Shown here: positions 44,606-52,982 of the stretch, piece after piece
How the letters are laid out: every line of letters begins with the position of its first letter
Numbering within the stretch: position 1 is the first letter of the stretch
NCBI GenBank assembly: GCA_032355985.1
Contig: JAUKVZ010000008.1
Coordinates: 62,001 to 126,000 of the forward strand
DNA: 64,000 bases
Source of the DNA: Sarcodiotheca gaudichaudii
Taxonomy: Eukaryota > Rhodophyta > Florideophyceae > Gigartinales > Solieriaceae
Reading direction: 5' to 3'
Translations under genes and position numbers: made by a program
Notes under the pieces: model-generated
The model's input: only the letters and a program-made list of their open reading frames with translations
What the model was told of the DNA's origin: nothing
Database searches by the model: none

Positions 44606-45562
44606 TCAGGCGGCTTCGCGCTGAACGCCGACGGGGCCGGGCGTGCAGCAGGCGCTGTTCATCGGACCCGGAACGGGCATACCGATGGGGGAGACCTGCA
44701 TCATGCCGGGATGAACGTAACCACCCGGGAAGAAGCCGTTGGCCTGGACCTGCTGGGCCTTGCTCTTGATGTCGTTCTCGACGTTCTGGCCGACATGCTG
44801 GCCGGAGACTTCGGTCCCATTCGGGACGACGTTGTTGTAGCCCTGGTAACCGTAAGGGAAACCAGCGAAGTTCTGGATGCCGTAAGGGAAGCCGGTGAAG
44901 CCGCCGAACGGAATCGAGTTGAAGCCGGCGCCGACGCCGCCGAAGCCATTGAAGCCGTTCATGAAGTTGAAGGGCGTGGAGTAGTTCTGGAAGCCGTAGT
45001 TCCAGGGGGTGTTGAACTGACCACCGAAGGGCGTGTTGAACTGGCTGCCGACGCCGTAGTTGAAGGGCGTGTTGATCTGGCTGCCAACGCCGTAGTTCCA
45101 GGGCGTGTTGAACTGGCCGCCGTAGTTGAAGGGCGTCGACTGGCCGAAGCCGCCGAAGTTGGCGCCCGGGATGTTCCAGGACGGCGTGTTGTAGCCGAAG
45201 GGCGTGGACCAGTTCTGGCCGCCGACCCACTGCGGCGTGTTGAAGCCGGTGAAGTTCGGGGTGTTGACGCCGTTGAAGCCGTAGGGCTTATTGAAGCCGT
45301 AGCTCCACGGGCTGCAGAACTGGCTGTTCTGGAACTGGCTGCCGAAGCCGTAGCTGTAGGGGGTGTTGAAGCCGAAGCCCTGCGGGGAGGACCAGTTGGC
45401 GCCGAAGCCGCCGAAGCCGTTCATCGGCGTGTTGTAGCCGAAGGGCACGGTGGAGTTGGGCTGACCGGAGATCCACGGCGTGGCGCCGATGGGGCCGCAG
45501 TTGGTGTTGTTCATGTTGAATGACGGGGAGACGCCCCAGTTGGGCGAAGTGACTGTGAACAT
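44606..45562 (-). CDS. Low-complexity FG/NTP-repeat protein, nearly free of charge
   Basis: 318 residues. Residues 1-250 contain a single charged residue (K92) and are built from F, G, N, P, Q, S, T, Y and W. I count 11 FG dipeptides and nine NTP motifs, with units such as FNTPWNYGVGSQ repeated between about 140 and 200. The C-terminal 70 residues differ: EVSGQHVGQNVENDIKSKAQ, then a Pro/Met-rich end with CC. There is no signal peptide or membrane helix. The gene is well formed, with AGAGGACAAGG before the ATG and a terminator after the stop. Composition resembles phase-separating FG or prion-like domains, by convergence. Function unknown. Confidence 0.85.
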   Translation of the reverse strand: MFTVTSPNWGVSPSFNMNNTNCGPIGATPWISGQPNSTVPFGYNTPMNGFGGFGANWSSPQGFGFNTPYSYGFGSQFQNSQFCSPWSYGFNKPYGFNGVNTPNFTGFNTPQWVGGQNWSTPFGYNTPSWNIPGANFGGFGQSTPFNYGGQFNTPWNYGVGSQINTPFNYGVGSQFNTPFGGQFNTPWNYGFQNYSTPFNFMNGFNGFGGVGAGFNSIPFGGFTGFPYGIQNFAGFPYGYQGYNNVVPNGTEVSGQHVGQNVENDIKSKAQQVQANGFFPGGYVHPGMMQVSPIGMPVPGPMNSACCTPGPVGVQREAA

Positions 45563-46015
45563 GGTGCCTTGTCCTCTTCTTTAAGTGAGTGGCGGAAACG
45601 ACAGGTTCAAATTCGAAACCACCGGGTTTCGATGACGGAACCTGGACGTCGTGGTCTCAGGCGATTCTTTGCTCTGACGGCTGCGCCGATTCGAGCGCGC
45701 CCTTGTGCGAAGCACTCGCAACGAAGCGTCTGCGGCGTCTTGCGGCAGCGCCAACGAGTCATTCGGCATTGGCGGCACACATCTCGCCGCCCGGGCTGGC
45801 ATCCGTATCGACGGACTTTGAAGGGGACTTGCGGAGACTGGAGTCGAAAACAAAAAACATTCTCAAGTCCTGCGCCGGTCGGACGTGTCCCCGGGTTCGG
45901 CGCCCGCGATCAAGGCATTGGCAAAACGTCCGGACGCGCTCTCGACGGGAAGGGATCAACTTGCAAGAATTGCACAGCCACTTCGGCGGCGTCGATGGAA
46001 TGATCTGGAGGAAGC
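45563..46015. other. Divergent intergenic region between the FG-repeat and CHAD-PPX genes
   Basis: About 450 bases that should carry both promoters. An open frame on the plus strand (45589-46071, 160 codons) lacks a ribosome site and recognisable features and overlaps the next gene, so I do not call it. An A-rich patch (AAAACAAAAAACATT, 45848-45862) stands out against the GC background. No clear promoter pair could be fixed. Confidence 0.5.
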
Positions 46016-48649
46016 ATGGCCAAGGCCGGCAAGCGAATCGATGGACTGCGAAAGGACACGCCGCTCGATGAAGCGGCGCGCCTGATGCTGCGGACGCGCC
46101 TTGATGCGATCTGCATCTACATCGAGCAGGCGGCCGATTCCGGCGCCGAGGTGGACACCGAGACGATCCATCAGCTTCGCGTGACCAGCCGACGGGCGCG
46201 AGCCGTTGTCGAGGCGCTCAACCCCTTCCTTCCGAAGAAGGATCGCAACGCGATGCGCAAGCGGCTTCGTCGCATACGCAGAGCCGCGGGCGAAGCGCGG
46301 GAATGTGATGTGCACACGCAGTTCCTGCGGGAGATGCGCGATCGCATTCCATTGCAATCGAGAGCTGCGGTCGACTATCTCATCGGCTGGCTCGAACAGG
46401 AAAGTGTCCGGGCGCGCACCAGGCTGGCCTCTCAGATCAGAAAGCACGCACACGGCCGCTTCTACCTGCGGTGCGCTCAGACCATGGACGCCATCGACAT
46501 CGACGGCGCGGAGCACATCGACACACTTCCGGAGCTTGCCGATGAGACGATCACGCGCCTCGTCGGCAGGCTCGAAGCGCTGGATGCGCCCAGTCCTGAT
46601 GACATCGAATCGATGCATCGCATCCGGATCGCAGCGAAGAAGCTTCGATACGCCGTCGAGATCTTCCGGCCCTGTCTTGGTGACGATTCCCGCAAGGCGT
46701 TCAACAAGGAGATGCGCGCTCTGCAGGATGCGCTGGGCGCCGCGAACGATCTTGCCTCGGCGCTGGAGTTGATCTCAACACGTCACGAGCATCTCAAGCG
46801 GCACTGCTCACAGAAGCAGGACGAGGCGCCGCCGAGTGACGTCATGCAGGGCATGGCGTGGATCGAGACGAAGATCACGGATGAACTGCGATCGCGCATG
46901 GAGCAGATCAATCGTGACTGGCCGGCCATGCGCAGCCGCCTCTGCTCGCTCGGGCTGGCGATGGCGGCGCATTCCGGCGGAGATGACAGCGCATCGCAGA
47001 TGCAGCCCGATTCTTCCGGATTCGGCAAGACGCCCAAGACGCGCCGGATCGCCGCGATTGATGTCGGCACGAACACCATCCGCCTCATCGTGGCTGAGTC
47101 ATTTATCGATGGCGGCTATCGCATTATTGATGATGAAAAGGATGTCGCCCGGCTTGGAAGGGGGCTGGCGAGCACCGGACGCATCGAAGAAGACACCATG
47201 CAGGACGCGGCGCAGACGATCGCCCGCATGAAGAGCATTGCCGAGGGCTACGGCGTCGAGATGATTCGCGTCGCCGGCACGTGTGTTGTGCGCGAGGCGA
47301 CCAACAGTGAAGAGTTCCTGCGCCTCGTGCGCGAAGTCTCCGGTCTGGAGATGCAGGTGATCGACGCCGAGGAGGAAGGCCGCCTGGCGCAGATCTCCGT
47401 CGCGAGATCGTTTGATCTGCATTCGCTCCCGGCCGCGGTCGTCGATATCGGTGGCGGCAGCACGGAGATCGTCCTCAGCAGCGGCGGCGTGATCGAGCAG
47501 ATTTATCCGCTGCCGCTCGGCGCCGTGCGACTGACGGAGCGCTTCGGCGGTCCCGAGGAAGCCGGAGGCCGGCGATTCAAGGAGATGCGCAAGGCCATTC
47601 GCGACGAGCTGAGAGATGTCGTCGGCGAGACGCCATTCATCCCGAAGGTCGTCATCGGCTCCGGCGGGACGTATACGACGATGGCGGAGATGTCGATCCG
47701 CGAGCAGGAGTCTGAGCCCAGCGCCGGTTCGGCGACGGTGCGCGGGCATGAGATGAGCCTCGAGCAGGTGCGCCGTCAGCTTGATCGTCTGCGCGAGGTC
47801 GATCTTGAGGATCGATCGGACATCCCGGGCTTGTCGCAGGATCGCGCGGACATCATCGTCGCGGGCGTCGCGATCGCAGAGAGTGTGATGTCGCACATGG
47901 GCGTTCACTGGCTTCGTGTGCATGACAAGGGCATTCGCGACGGCCTGCTGCTTTCAATGGCGCGCGAGATGCGGCAACTTGAAGGCGTCGCGACGCCATT
48001 GCCGGTGCAGCGCCAGCGTTCCGTGTGGAAGTTCGCGCGCACGTGTGATTACGATCGAAGGCACTGCGAACATGTGGCGCGACTGGCCGGCAGCGTGTTT
48101 GATCAGCTTGCCGCCCACTTCGGTTCCGACGCAGATTCATGGGCGGGGCCGACGAATCGCGAGCTGCTCGATGCGGGAACGATCCTGCATGATGTCGGCT
48201 ATCACATCAACTACTCCAAACATCATCATCACAGCTATCACCTGATCGTTCACAGCGATCTTCGCGGCTTCAGCCAGCGGGAGATCGAGATCATCGCGAA
48301 TCTGGCGCGCTACCACCGGCGCGCCGAGCCCAAGCTCAAGCATCCGACGTTCGCACGACTGACCGACGAAGATCAGGAGCTCGTACTGAAGCTGGCGGCA
48401 ATCCTGCGCGTCGCCGATGGCCTCGATCGCACGCACATGCGCAAGGTTCGCAACGTGGAGCTGCGCATCGCCGACGGACAGGCGACGTTCATCCTGGATG
48501 CCGAAGATGATCCCGGTGTGGAGATCTGGGGCGCCGAGCGCAAGGCGGATTACTTCGAACGCGTCTTCGGACTCAAGCCTGTGTTTGTGTGGGGCAAGGC
48601 AGATGGCGAATCCGCCACTTCAAAGCCGGTGGATAGCGCCTCAAGCTAA
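46016..48649 (+). CDS. CHAD - Ppx/GppA exopolyphosphatase - HD fusion protein
   Basis: 877 residues in three parts. (1) CHAD, about 18-300, a polyphosphate-binding helical domain in two halves with basic motifs IHQLRVTSRRARAVVEAL and MHRIRIAAKKLRYAVEIF. (2) Ppx/GppA, about 339-640, with the ASKHA motifs IDVGTNTIRLIVAES, VDIGGGSTEIVLSSG and IGSGGTYTTMAEM and the glutamates of DAEEEGRLAQ. (3) HD-like domain, about 675-800: HCEHVARL, TILHDVGYHI, HHHHSYHLI. It should hydrolyse polyphosphate (or pppGpp) from chain ends, the CHAD part holding the chain. GGAGG lies before the ATG. Cytoplasmic; 4-base overlap with the convergent carboxypeptidase gene. Confidence 0.92.
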   Translation: MAKAGKRIDGLRKDTPLDEAARLMLRTRLDAICIYIEQAADSGAEVDTETIHQLRVTSRRARAVVEALNPFLPKKDRNAMRKRLRRIRRAAGEARECDVHTQFLREMRDRIPLQSRAAVDYLIGWLEQESVRARTRLASQIRKHAHGRFYLRCAQTMDAIDIDGAEHIDTLPELADETITRLVGRLEALDAPSPDDIESMHRIRIAAKKLRYAVEIFRPCLGDDSRKAFNKEMRALQDALGAANDLASALELISTRHEHLKRHCSQKQDEAPPSDVMQGMAWIETKITDELRSRMEQINRDWPAMRSRLCSLGLAMAAHSGGDDSASQMQPDSSGFGKTPKTRRIAAIDVGTNTIRLIVAESFIDGGYRIIDDEKDVARLGRGLASTGRIEEDTMQDAAQTIARMKSIAEGYGVEMIRVAGTCVVREATNSEEFLRLVREVSGLEMQVIDAEEEGRLAQISVARSFDLHSLPAAVVDIGGGSTEIVLSSGGVIEQIYPLPLGAVRLTERFGGPEEAGGRRFKEMRKAIRDELRDVVGETPFIPKVVIGSGGTYTTMAEMSIREQESEPSAGSATVRGHEMSLEQVRRQLDRLREVDLEDRSDIPGLSQDRADIIVAGVAIAESVMSHMGVHWLRVHDKGIRDGLLLSMAREMRQLEGVATPLPVQRQRSVWKFARTCDYDRRHCEHVARLAGSVFDQLAAHFGSDADSWAGPTNRELLDAGTILHDVGYHINYSKHHHHSYHLIVHSDLRGFSQREIEIIANLARYHRRAEPKLKHPTFARLTDEDQELVLKLAAILRVADGLDRTHMRKVRNVELRIADGQATFILDAEDDPGVEIWGAERKADYFERVFGLKPVFVWGKADGESATSKPVDSASS

Positions 48650-50058
48650 GGGCAGGGACCCCATGTGCTCAGCAGATGAGCGATGTCGCGAGCGCCGACG
48701 TGCGCATCGCGCGTCACGTCTCCCACGGCCGCCGTTGTGCCCCATGAACCAAGCACAATCTGCAGATCGCGCTCGTCGACGACATCATCGTTGTTGAGAT
48801 CCGCACTGCAGGGCAGCACAAGATTGTCCGCGAGATGCAGCGCGCCGGCCAGCGCCTCCTGGCTTGCGGGAAGGATCTGGTTGGCGGGAAGCAGAAAGCC
48901 GAACTGACCGCGATCGCGCAGTTCATAGGTGTAGCTGCGAGCGCCCAACTCGCCATAGGACCAGTCCGGCGCCGTGCCTGCGGCGAGATACCCGATGCCC
49001 TGTCCTCCGGTTCCATAGGAGAACTGCGCGCCATGCTGGCTGGTCATGAACGACGCCATCGATTGGCCGATCGGATCCATCTTGTCAGCATCCGGCGCCG
49101 TCTGCGTCTTGTACGCCCAGGGCCCGAGCACGAGCTGTGAGAAACAGTGAACATCCAGATGGCCGACGATCAGCGGCCGCGCGAGCATGAAATCGCGCAC
49201 GCTGCGCGTCTCAGGCTCAGAAAACGCGAAGGCGCCGTGATACGTGTCGGAGTTCGTCTGGTTGGATGATCCGGAGAGATTCCCCCAGCCGACACCCCAG
49301 TTGCGATTCAGATCGACGCCATAGTTGAAGTCAATGTGCCGCTGCCTGTTCTTTCGCCAGAGGCGTCGCTCGGTCCACGTATAGACATATCCATCCGGAT
49401 TGACGATCGGGATGATGTAGAACTCCATCTTGTCCAGCAGCGCATCAATCTGCGGGTCGACGTCGGCGCCCTCGAGGATGGCCTCAGCGATGTACGTCGT
49501 CGCCATCACGGTGACCCATTCACGCGCATGCTGGCATCCCTGGATCAAGAGCGCTGGGCGCTCTCCATCCGTGCGGCCGATGTGCATGCCCTGAATGAAT
49601 CTGCCCTGCACGCTGGAGCCCACGAAGAATGTTCGCGTCAGATCCGGATGGGCATCCGCCAGTTCAGCAAACCGCTGGTTGATCTCCGTGTACGGGTGAT
49701 AGATGTCGTAGAACCCGGCGCCGCGAAGATCCTGCCGATCCATCTCCGCATCCACCAGCGCCTGGACATCTTCATGGATCGTGTCGAACGCCAGTTCGGT
49801 CTGCTGCAGCGCCGCAAACTGGGACGGCGACAGGTGATACTCGGTCTCGCCCAGGCGCTCCGCGCAGGACCAGAGCCCGGCGCCAAGCTCGCGCATGGTC
49901 CGAACATCGTTCTCATCTTCGATCTGGACGCTGACGACGCGATGTCCCACGTAAGGACCGTCGGACGATGCGGCGGGCTCGGCGATCGCCGCCGGCGAAA
50001 GAGCGAAAAGCGCAAGAAAGGCCGATACGCGTGAAAGCAGGTTGAATCGGTCGCTCAT
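48646..50058 (-). CDS. Secreted M14 zinc carboxypeptidase with dockerin-like C-terminus
   Basis: 470 residues. Signal peptide, a propeptide-like segment (about 45-105), then an M14 domain: zinc His and Glu in GCQHAREWVT, VNPDGY, DLNRNW, the third zinc His in HLDVHCFSQL, and the catalytic Glu in YTYELRDRGQFGF. The tail has two dockerin-like repeats (ADLNNDDVVDERDLQIVLG and GDVTRDAHVGARDIAHLL). Cleaves C-terminal residues from peptides outside the cell. Its 3' end overlaps the convergent CHAD-PPX gene by 4 bases. Confidence 0.93.
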   Translation of the reverse strand: MSDRFNLLSRVSAFLALFALSPAAIAEPAASSDGPYVGHRVVSVQIEDENDVRTMRELGAGLWSCAERLGETEYHLSPSQFAALQQTELAFDTIHEDVQALVDAEMDRQDLRGAGFYDIYHPYTEINQRFAELADAHPDLTRTFFVGSSVQGRFIQGMHIGRTDGERPALLIQGCQHAREWVTVMATTYIAEAILEGADVDPQIDALLDKMEFYIIPIVNPDGYVYTWTERRLWRKNRQRHIDFNYGVDLNRNWGVGWGNLSGSSNQTNSDTYHGAFAFSEPETRSVRDFMLARPLIVGHLDVHCFSQLVLGPWAYKTQTAPDADKMDPIGQSMASFMTSQHGAQFSYGTGGQGIGYLAAGTAPDWSYGELGARSYTYELRDRGQFGFLLPANQILPASQEALAGALHLADNLVLPCSADLNNDDVVDERDLQIVLGSWGTTAAVGDVTRDAHVGARDIAHLLSTWGPCP

Positions 50059-50265
50059 GGGCGCTGGATCTCCAGGTTATTCCGCCGCCAGCACGCCCCC
50101 AGCGTACGCGGAACTCAGATGCTCTGCGTCATGTAATGGCCTCAATTGGCCCTCTCATAGAGGAAGCGCAGGCCTCGCCGAGAGATGGTCATGGAGACCT
50201 CCACGGTCCTGAAATAGTGGCGCAGAGCCTATAGAGGCCCCCGGAAAGCCTCGATAGATAGGTTT

Positions 50266-51084
50266 ATGAACAGCTGGCAGAAACTTCTCATCGCGGCCGT
50301 CTTCGCCGAGATCCTCACGCTGGGCGGTGCGGGCATGCTCTTTCTCGCCGGCGTCGATCTCGGCTCACCGATCATCTTGGCGATCATCCTCCTCGTGGGC
50401 GTGGCGCCGCTGGCGATCGTCGGACTCAACGCAAGCAAACGCGACGAGCTGGAGCGACGGGACGACCTCAAAAAGGTCTTCGATTACATGAACATCGCCG
50501 GGATCTTTCGTCCGCGGCAAACTCAATGCGCTCTGGCGTTCGAGGAGCTTGATCACATCGCCCATCGCTTCCCCGGAGCGCCGGCCAATGTCACGATCAT
50601 CGCCCATCCGGACGGTCGGCCGGAAACGACGGCCCTCCTGGAGCACGTCTACACGCTGACGAAGGGGACGAAGGCCCACAAGGCAATCCACTCCGTCTCC
50701 ATCATGGCATGCCCGGATGCATGGCCTCGGATGACGCTGACAGCCGCGCGGCTTGCAGACAAGCTGGGTGAACAGCCGGGCATGACCGAAGTGCAAATCG
50801 CTGACGAGCGCTTCGGCCGCAGGTGGCGCGTGCGATCAACCGATGCCCGCTTCGTGCACGCTGCGCTGGGCGAAGCGGCGCGCGCTTTTCTTCGGACGGC
50901 GCCGCAGGATGAGATCTGGGAGATCGGCGGCGGGCGCATCTGCTGCATCCGCCGAGCGCCGATCACGCCGGAGTCGGCCGGGGAATTCGGCGCAAGGCCC
51001 GGTCAGTTCCTCAGGCGGCTTCCCTCAGATCTGCGTGACTGGCGCACGCTGGACGAGACAGCGGTCTTCAGCGCGGCCGCATAG
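50266..51084 (+). CDS. Membrane-anchored protein of unknown function, head of the LemA group
   Basis: 272 residues. Two N-terminal membrane helices (LLIAAVFAEILTLGGAGMLFL and PIILAIILLVGVAPLAIVGL) precede a cytoplasmic region. One stretch, DERFGRRWRVRSTDARFVHAA, resembles the strand-helix pattern of DUF3137-type domains that often accompany LemA. No catalytic motif is visible. The 207 bases upstream hold two short palindromes but no clear promoter. Confidence 0.55.
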   Translation: MNSWQKLLIAAVFAEILTLGGAGMLFLAGVDLGSPIILAIILLVGVAPLAIVGLNASKRDELERRDDLKKVFDYMNIAGIFRPRQTQCALAFEELDHIAHRFPGAPANVTIIAHPDGRPETTALLEHVYTLTKGTKAHKAIHSVSIMACPDAWPRMTLTAARLADKLGEQPGMTEVQIADERFGRRWRVRSTDARFVHAALGEAARAFLRTAPQDEIWEIGGGRICCIRRAPITPESAGEFGARPGQFLRRLPSDLRDWRTLDETAVFSAAA

Positions 51085-51229
51085 GCGACTGACGCCGATC
51101 ATACGACTGCGTGTCGAATCTTCATCTCTTTCAGACATGTGCGCCGATCAGCGTCTCTATACGTTGCATCATGCGCCAATCTGAAATCAGGTATCCTCGC
51201 GCAACCTGACTGCCCGCGCATGGTTTGCG

Positions 51230-51478
51230 ATGGCGGACATGACGCTGCAACCGGAGACCGGGAAGATGAAAGAAAACGAAGGCCATTCCGAATCAACAGA
51301 GCCGCAGGATGATTCCAAAAAGGGAGCGCCCGGACTCATGATCGCCATCGGATTGGCGCTTGGCGGTGGCATAGGCGTTGCGCTGGGCGCCGGCATCGGA
51401 CACATGATCATCGGACTTCCGCTGGGCGCATCCGTCGGCCTCATCATCGGCATCCTTCTCGAAACGCGCCGAGGCTGA
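51230..51478 (+). CDS. Small glycine-zipper membrane protein
   Basis: 82 residues: a charged N-terminus (about 1-33) and two closely spaced hydrophobic helices rich in Gly (IAIGLALGGGIGVALGAGIG; MIIGLPLGASVGLIIGILL). The pattern is typical of glycine-zipper proteins that pack in membranes. ATG at 51266 is an alternative start. It sits between two LemA-group genes. Confidence 0.6.
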   Translation: MADMTLQPETGKMKENEGHSESTEPQDDSKKGAPGLMIAIGLALGGGIGVALGAGIGHMIIGLPLGASVGLIIGILLETRRG

Positions 51479-51515
51479 AGCCGACTGCATCGAAGGGAGA
51501 TAGCGCAAGCGAATC

Positions 51516-52310
51516 GTGGAAGCTGTCATCATCATTCTTGTGATTGTGGTCGGCCTCATCGCCGGCTACTTCGAGCACAAGCGACGCCAGCAGCGCATCG
51601 CGGAGTTGACGCAATGGGCGAGCGCCGGGGGCTGGACATGGCGCCAGGCGAAGGTGCGTTCGCCGCAGCATTGCGGCTCAGGACTTTTCAGCCAGGGGCA
51701 CTCGCGATACTCCTACCATCATCTGTCGCGCAGGGTTGATCCATGCACGCCCGGTCTCGGCGATGTGGGCGTCGAGATCTTTGCGTATCACTACGCGATC
51801 ACAAGGCACACCGGCAAGAACTCGCACACGCAGCACTACCATTTTCAGTGCGCCGTCATCAATCAGGACGCTGATCTCGGATCCGTTGATATTCGCGATG
51901 AGGGGTGGGGGGATAAGCTCATTCAGGGCATCGGATTTGATGACATCGATCTGGAAGATCCGGAGTTTTCAAAGCGATTCGTCGTCAAGGCGCGGGATCG
52001 GAAGGACGCTTACGCGCTCATCGGCCCCGGCATGATGCAGTTTCTGCTCACGCGCCCAGGCTGGCGCATCGAGACGGAAGGGACGCAGCTTCTCATGTAT
52101 CGAGCCGGCAGACTTGATGTCGGCGCCTGTGCGGAGATCGTCAGTTACATATCCGGCTTCCTGGCGCAGCTCCCGCGCACGCTGGTCAACGCGACGCGCG
52201 CCCGGCAGGGCCTGGCGCCCGTCATTGAAGGAGGCGCGGCTTCAACGAGCAGCCGCTCGAGCCGCACGGGAGCGCCCGAACAGCAGGATGAACCACAGGA
52301 GAGTCATTGA
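51516..52310 (+). CDS. DUF3137-like membrane-anchored protein
   Basis: 264 residues with one N-terminal helix (AVIIILVIVVGLIAGYF) starting from a GTG codon. The cytoplasmic part has a beta-rich domain with FAYHYAITRHTGKNSHTQHY and FSKRFVVKARDRKDAYALIG; the latter is the region that suggests DUF3137. The C-terminal 40 residues are Ser/Gln-rich. Directly coupled to lemA (its stop overlaps the lemA start). Confidence 0.6.
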   Translation: MEAVIIILVIVVGLIAGYFEHKRRQQRIAELTQWASAGGWTWRQAKVRSPQHCGSGLFSQGHSRYSYHHLSRRVDPCTPGLGDVGVEIFAYHYAITRHTGKNSHTQHYHFQCAVINQDADLGSVDIRDEGWGDKLIQGIGFDDIDLEDPEFSKRFVVKARDRKDAYALIGPGMMQFLLTRPGWRIETEGTQLLMYRAGRLDVGACAEIVSYISGFLAQLPRTLVNATRARQGLAPVIEGGAASTSSRSSRTGAPEQQDEPQESH

Positions 52311-52873
52311 TGGAATATGTGATTGGTTTGATTGTGATCCTCGTCGTTGTCGGCCTGATCGTCGCCGGCATCTACAACGGGCTGATCAAGGCTCGCGCGC
52401 ATGTCGCGGAGTCCTGGTCAAACGTGGATACGGAACTGCAGCGCAGACATGATCTCATTCCCAATCTCGTCAGCACCGTCAAGGGCTACATGACGCATGA
52501 GAAGGAACTGCTGGAGAACATCGTCTCCCTGCGCGAGCAGGCCGAGCGCCTTCGTCCCGGCGAGGCGACGCAAGAGCAGGCGCAGGTTGAAGGAAAACTC
52601 TCCGGCCTGCTCGGCGACCTGCAGGTGCGCATCGAGAACTATCCGGATCTGAAGGCCTCGGAGAACTTCCAGACGCTGCAGGCGGAGCTTGCCAACACCG
52701 AGGATCGTGTGCAGTCGGCGCTGCGCTACTACAACGGCAACGTGCGGCATTACAACATCAAGTGCCAGGCATTCCCCAGCAACATCATCGCCAACATGTT
52801 CAGCTTCCGTCAGGCGGCGCACTTCGAAGTCAAGAGCGAAGCGGCGCGCCAGGCGCCTGTGGTTCAGTTCTGA
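52310..52873 (+). CDS. lemA: LemA family protein
   Basis: 187 residues. One N-terminal membrane helix, then the four-helix LemA body: ARAHVAESWSNVDTELQRRH, DLIPNLVSTVKGYMTHE, ENYPDLKASENFQTLQ and RYYNGNVRHYN, all close to family consensus. The C-terminus FEVKSEAARQAPVVQF also matches. The ATG overlaps the previous stop (TGATG) and AGGAG is 8 bases upstream; a TTG one codon earlier is less likely. Function in bacteria is not settled (envelope-related). Confidence 0.93.
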   Translation: MEYVIGLIVILVVVGLIVAGIYNGLIKARAHVAESWSNVDTELQRRHDLIPNLVSTVKGYMTHEKELLENIVSLREQAERLRPGEATQEQAQVEGKLSGLLGDLQVRIENYPDLKASENFQTLQAELANTEDRVQSALRYYNGNVRHYNIKCQAFPSNIIANMFSFRQAAHFEVKSEAARQAPVVQF

Positions 52874-52880
52874 TCTCGTT

Positions 52881-52900
52881 CGGCGGGTAAAGAGCCGCCG
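52881..52900 (+). terminator. Possible terminator hairpin after lemA
   Basis: CGGCGG-GTAAAGAG-CCGCCG begins 8 bases after the lemA stop. The stem is strong but no T-tract follows, so termination would be factor-dependent or weak. Confidence 0.35.
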
Positions 52901-52982
52901 GGCGCGGCCGGGTCGGAATCCGCGAGCGCCCCGACTGATGCAGCGCCCGCATCCTTCCCGGCCTGCGCCAGGCGACGTTCCT

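Noticed and set aside
44606-45562. Possibility that the FG/NTP repeats are a non-coding tandem repeat
   Set aside because: The reading frame is intact over 318 codons with a ribosome site, a terminator and a non-repetitive C-terminus, and the repeats vary at the DNA level while keeping the amino-acid pattern.
45589-46071. 160-codon plus-strand frame before the CHAD-PPX gene
   Set aside because: No ribosome site, no recognisable composition, and a 56-base overlap with a well-supported start.
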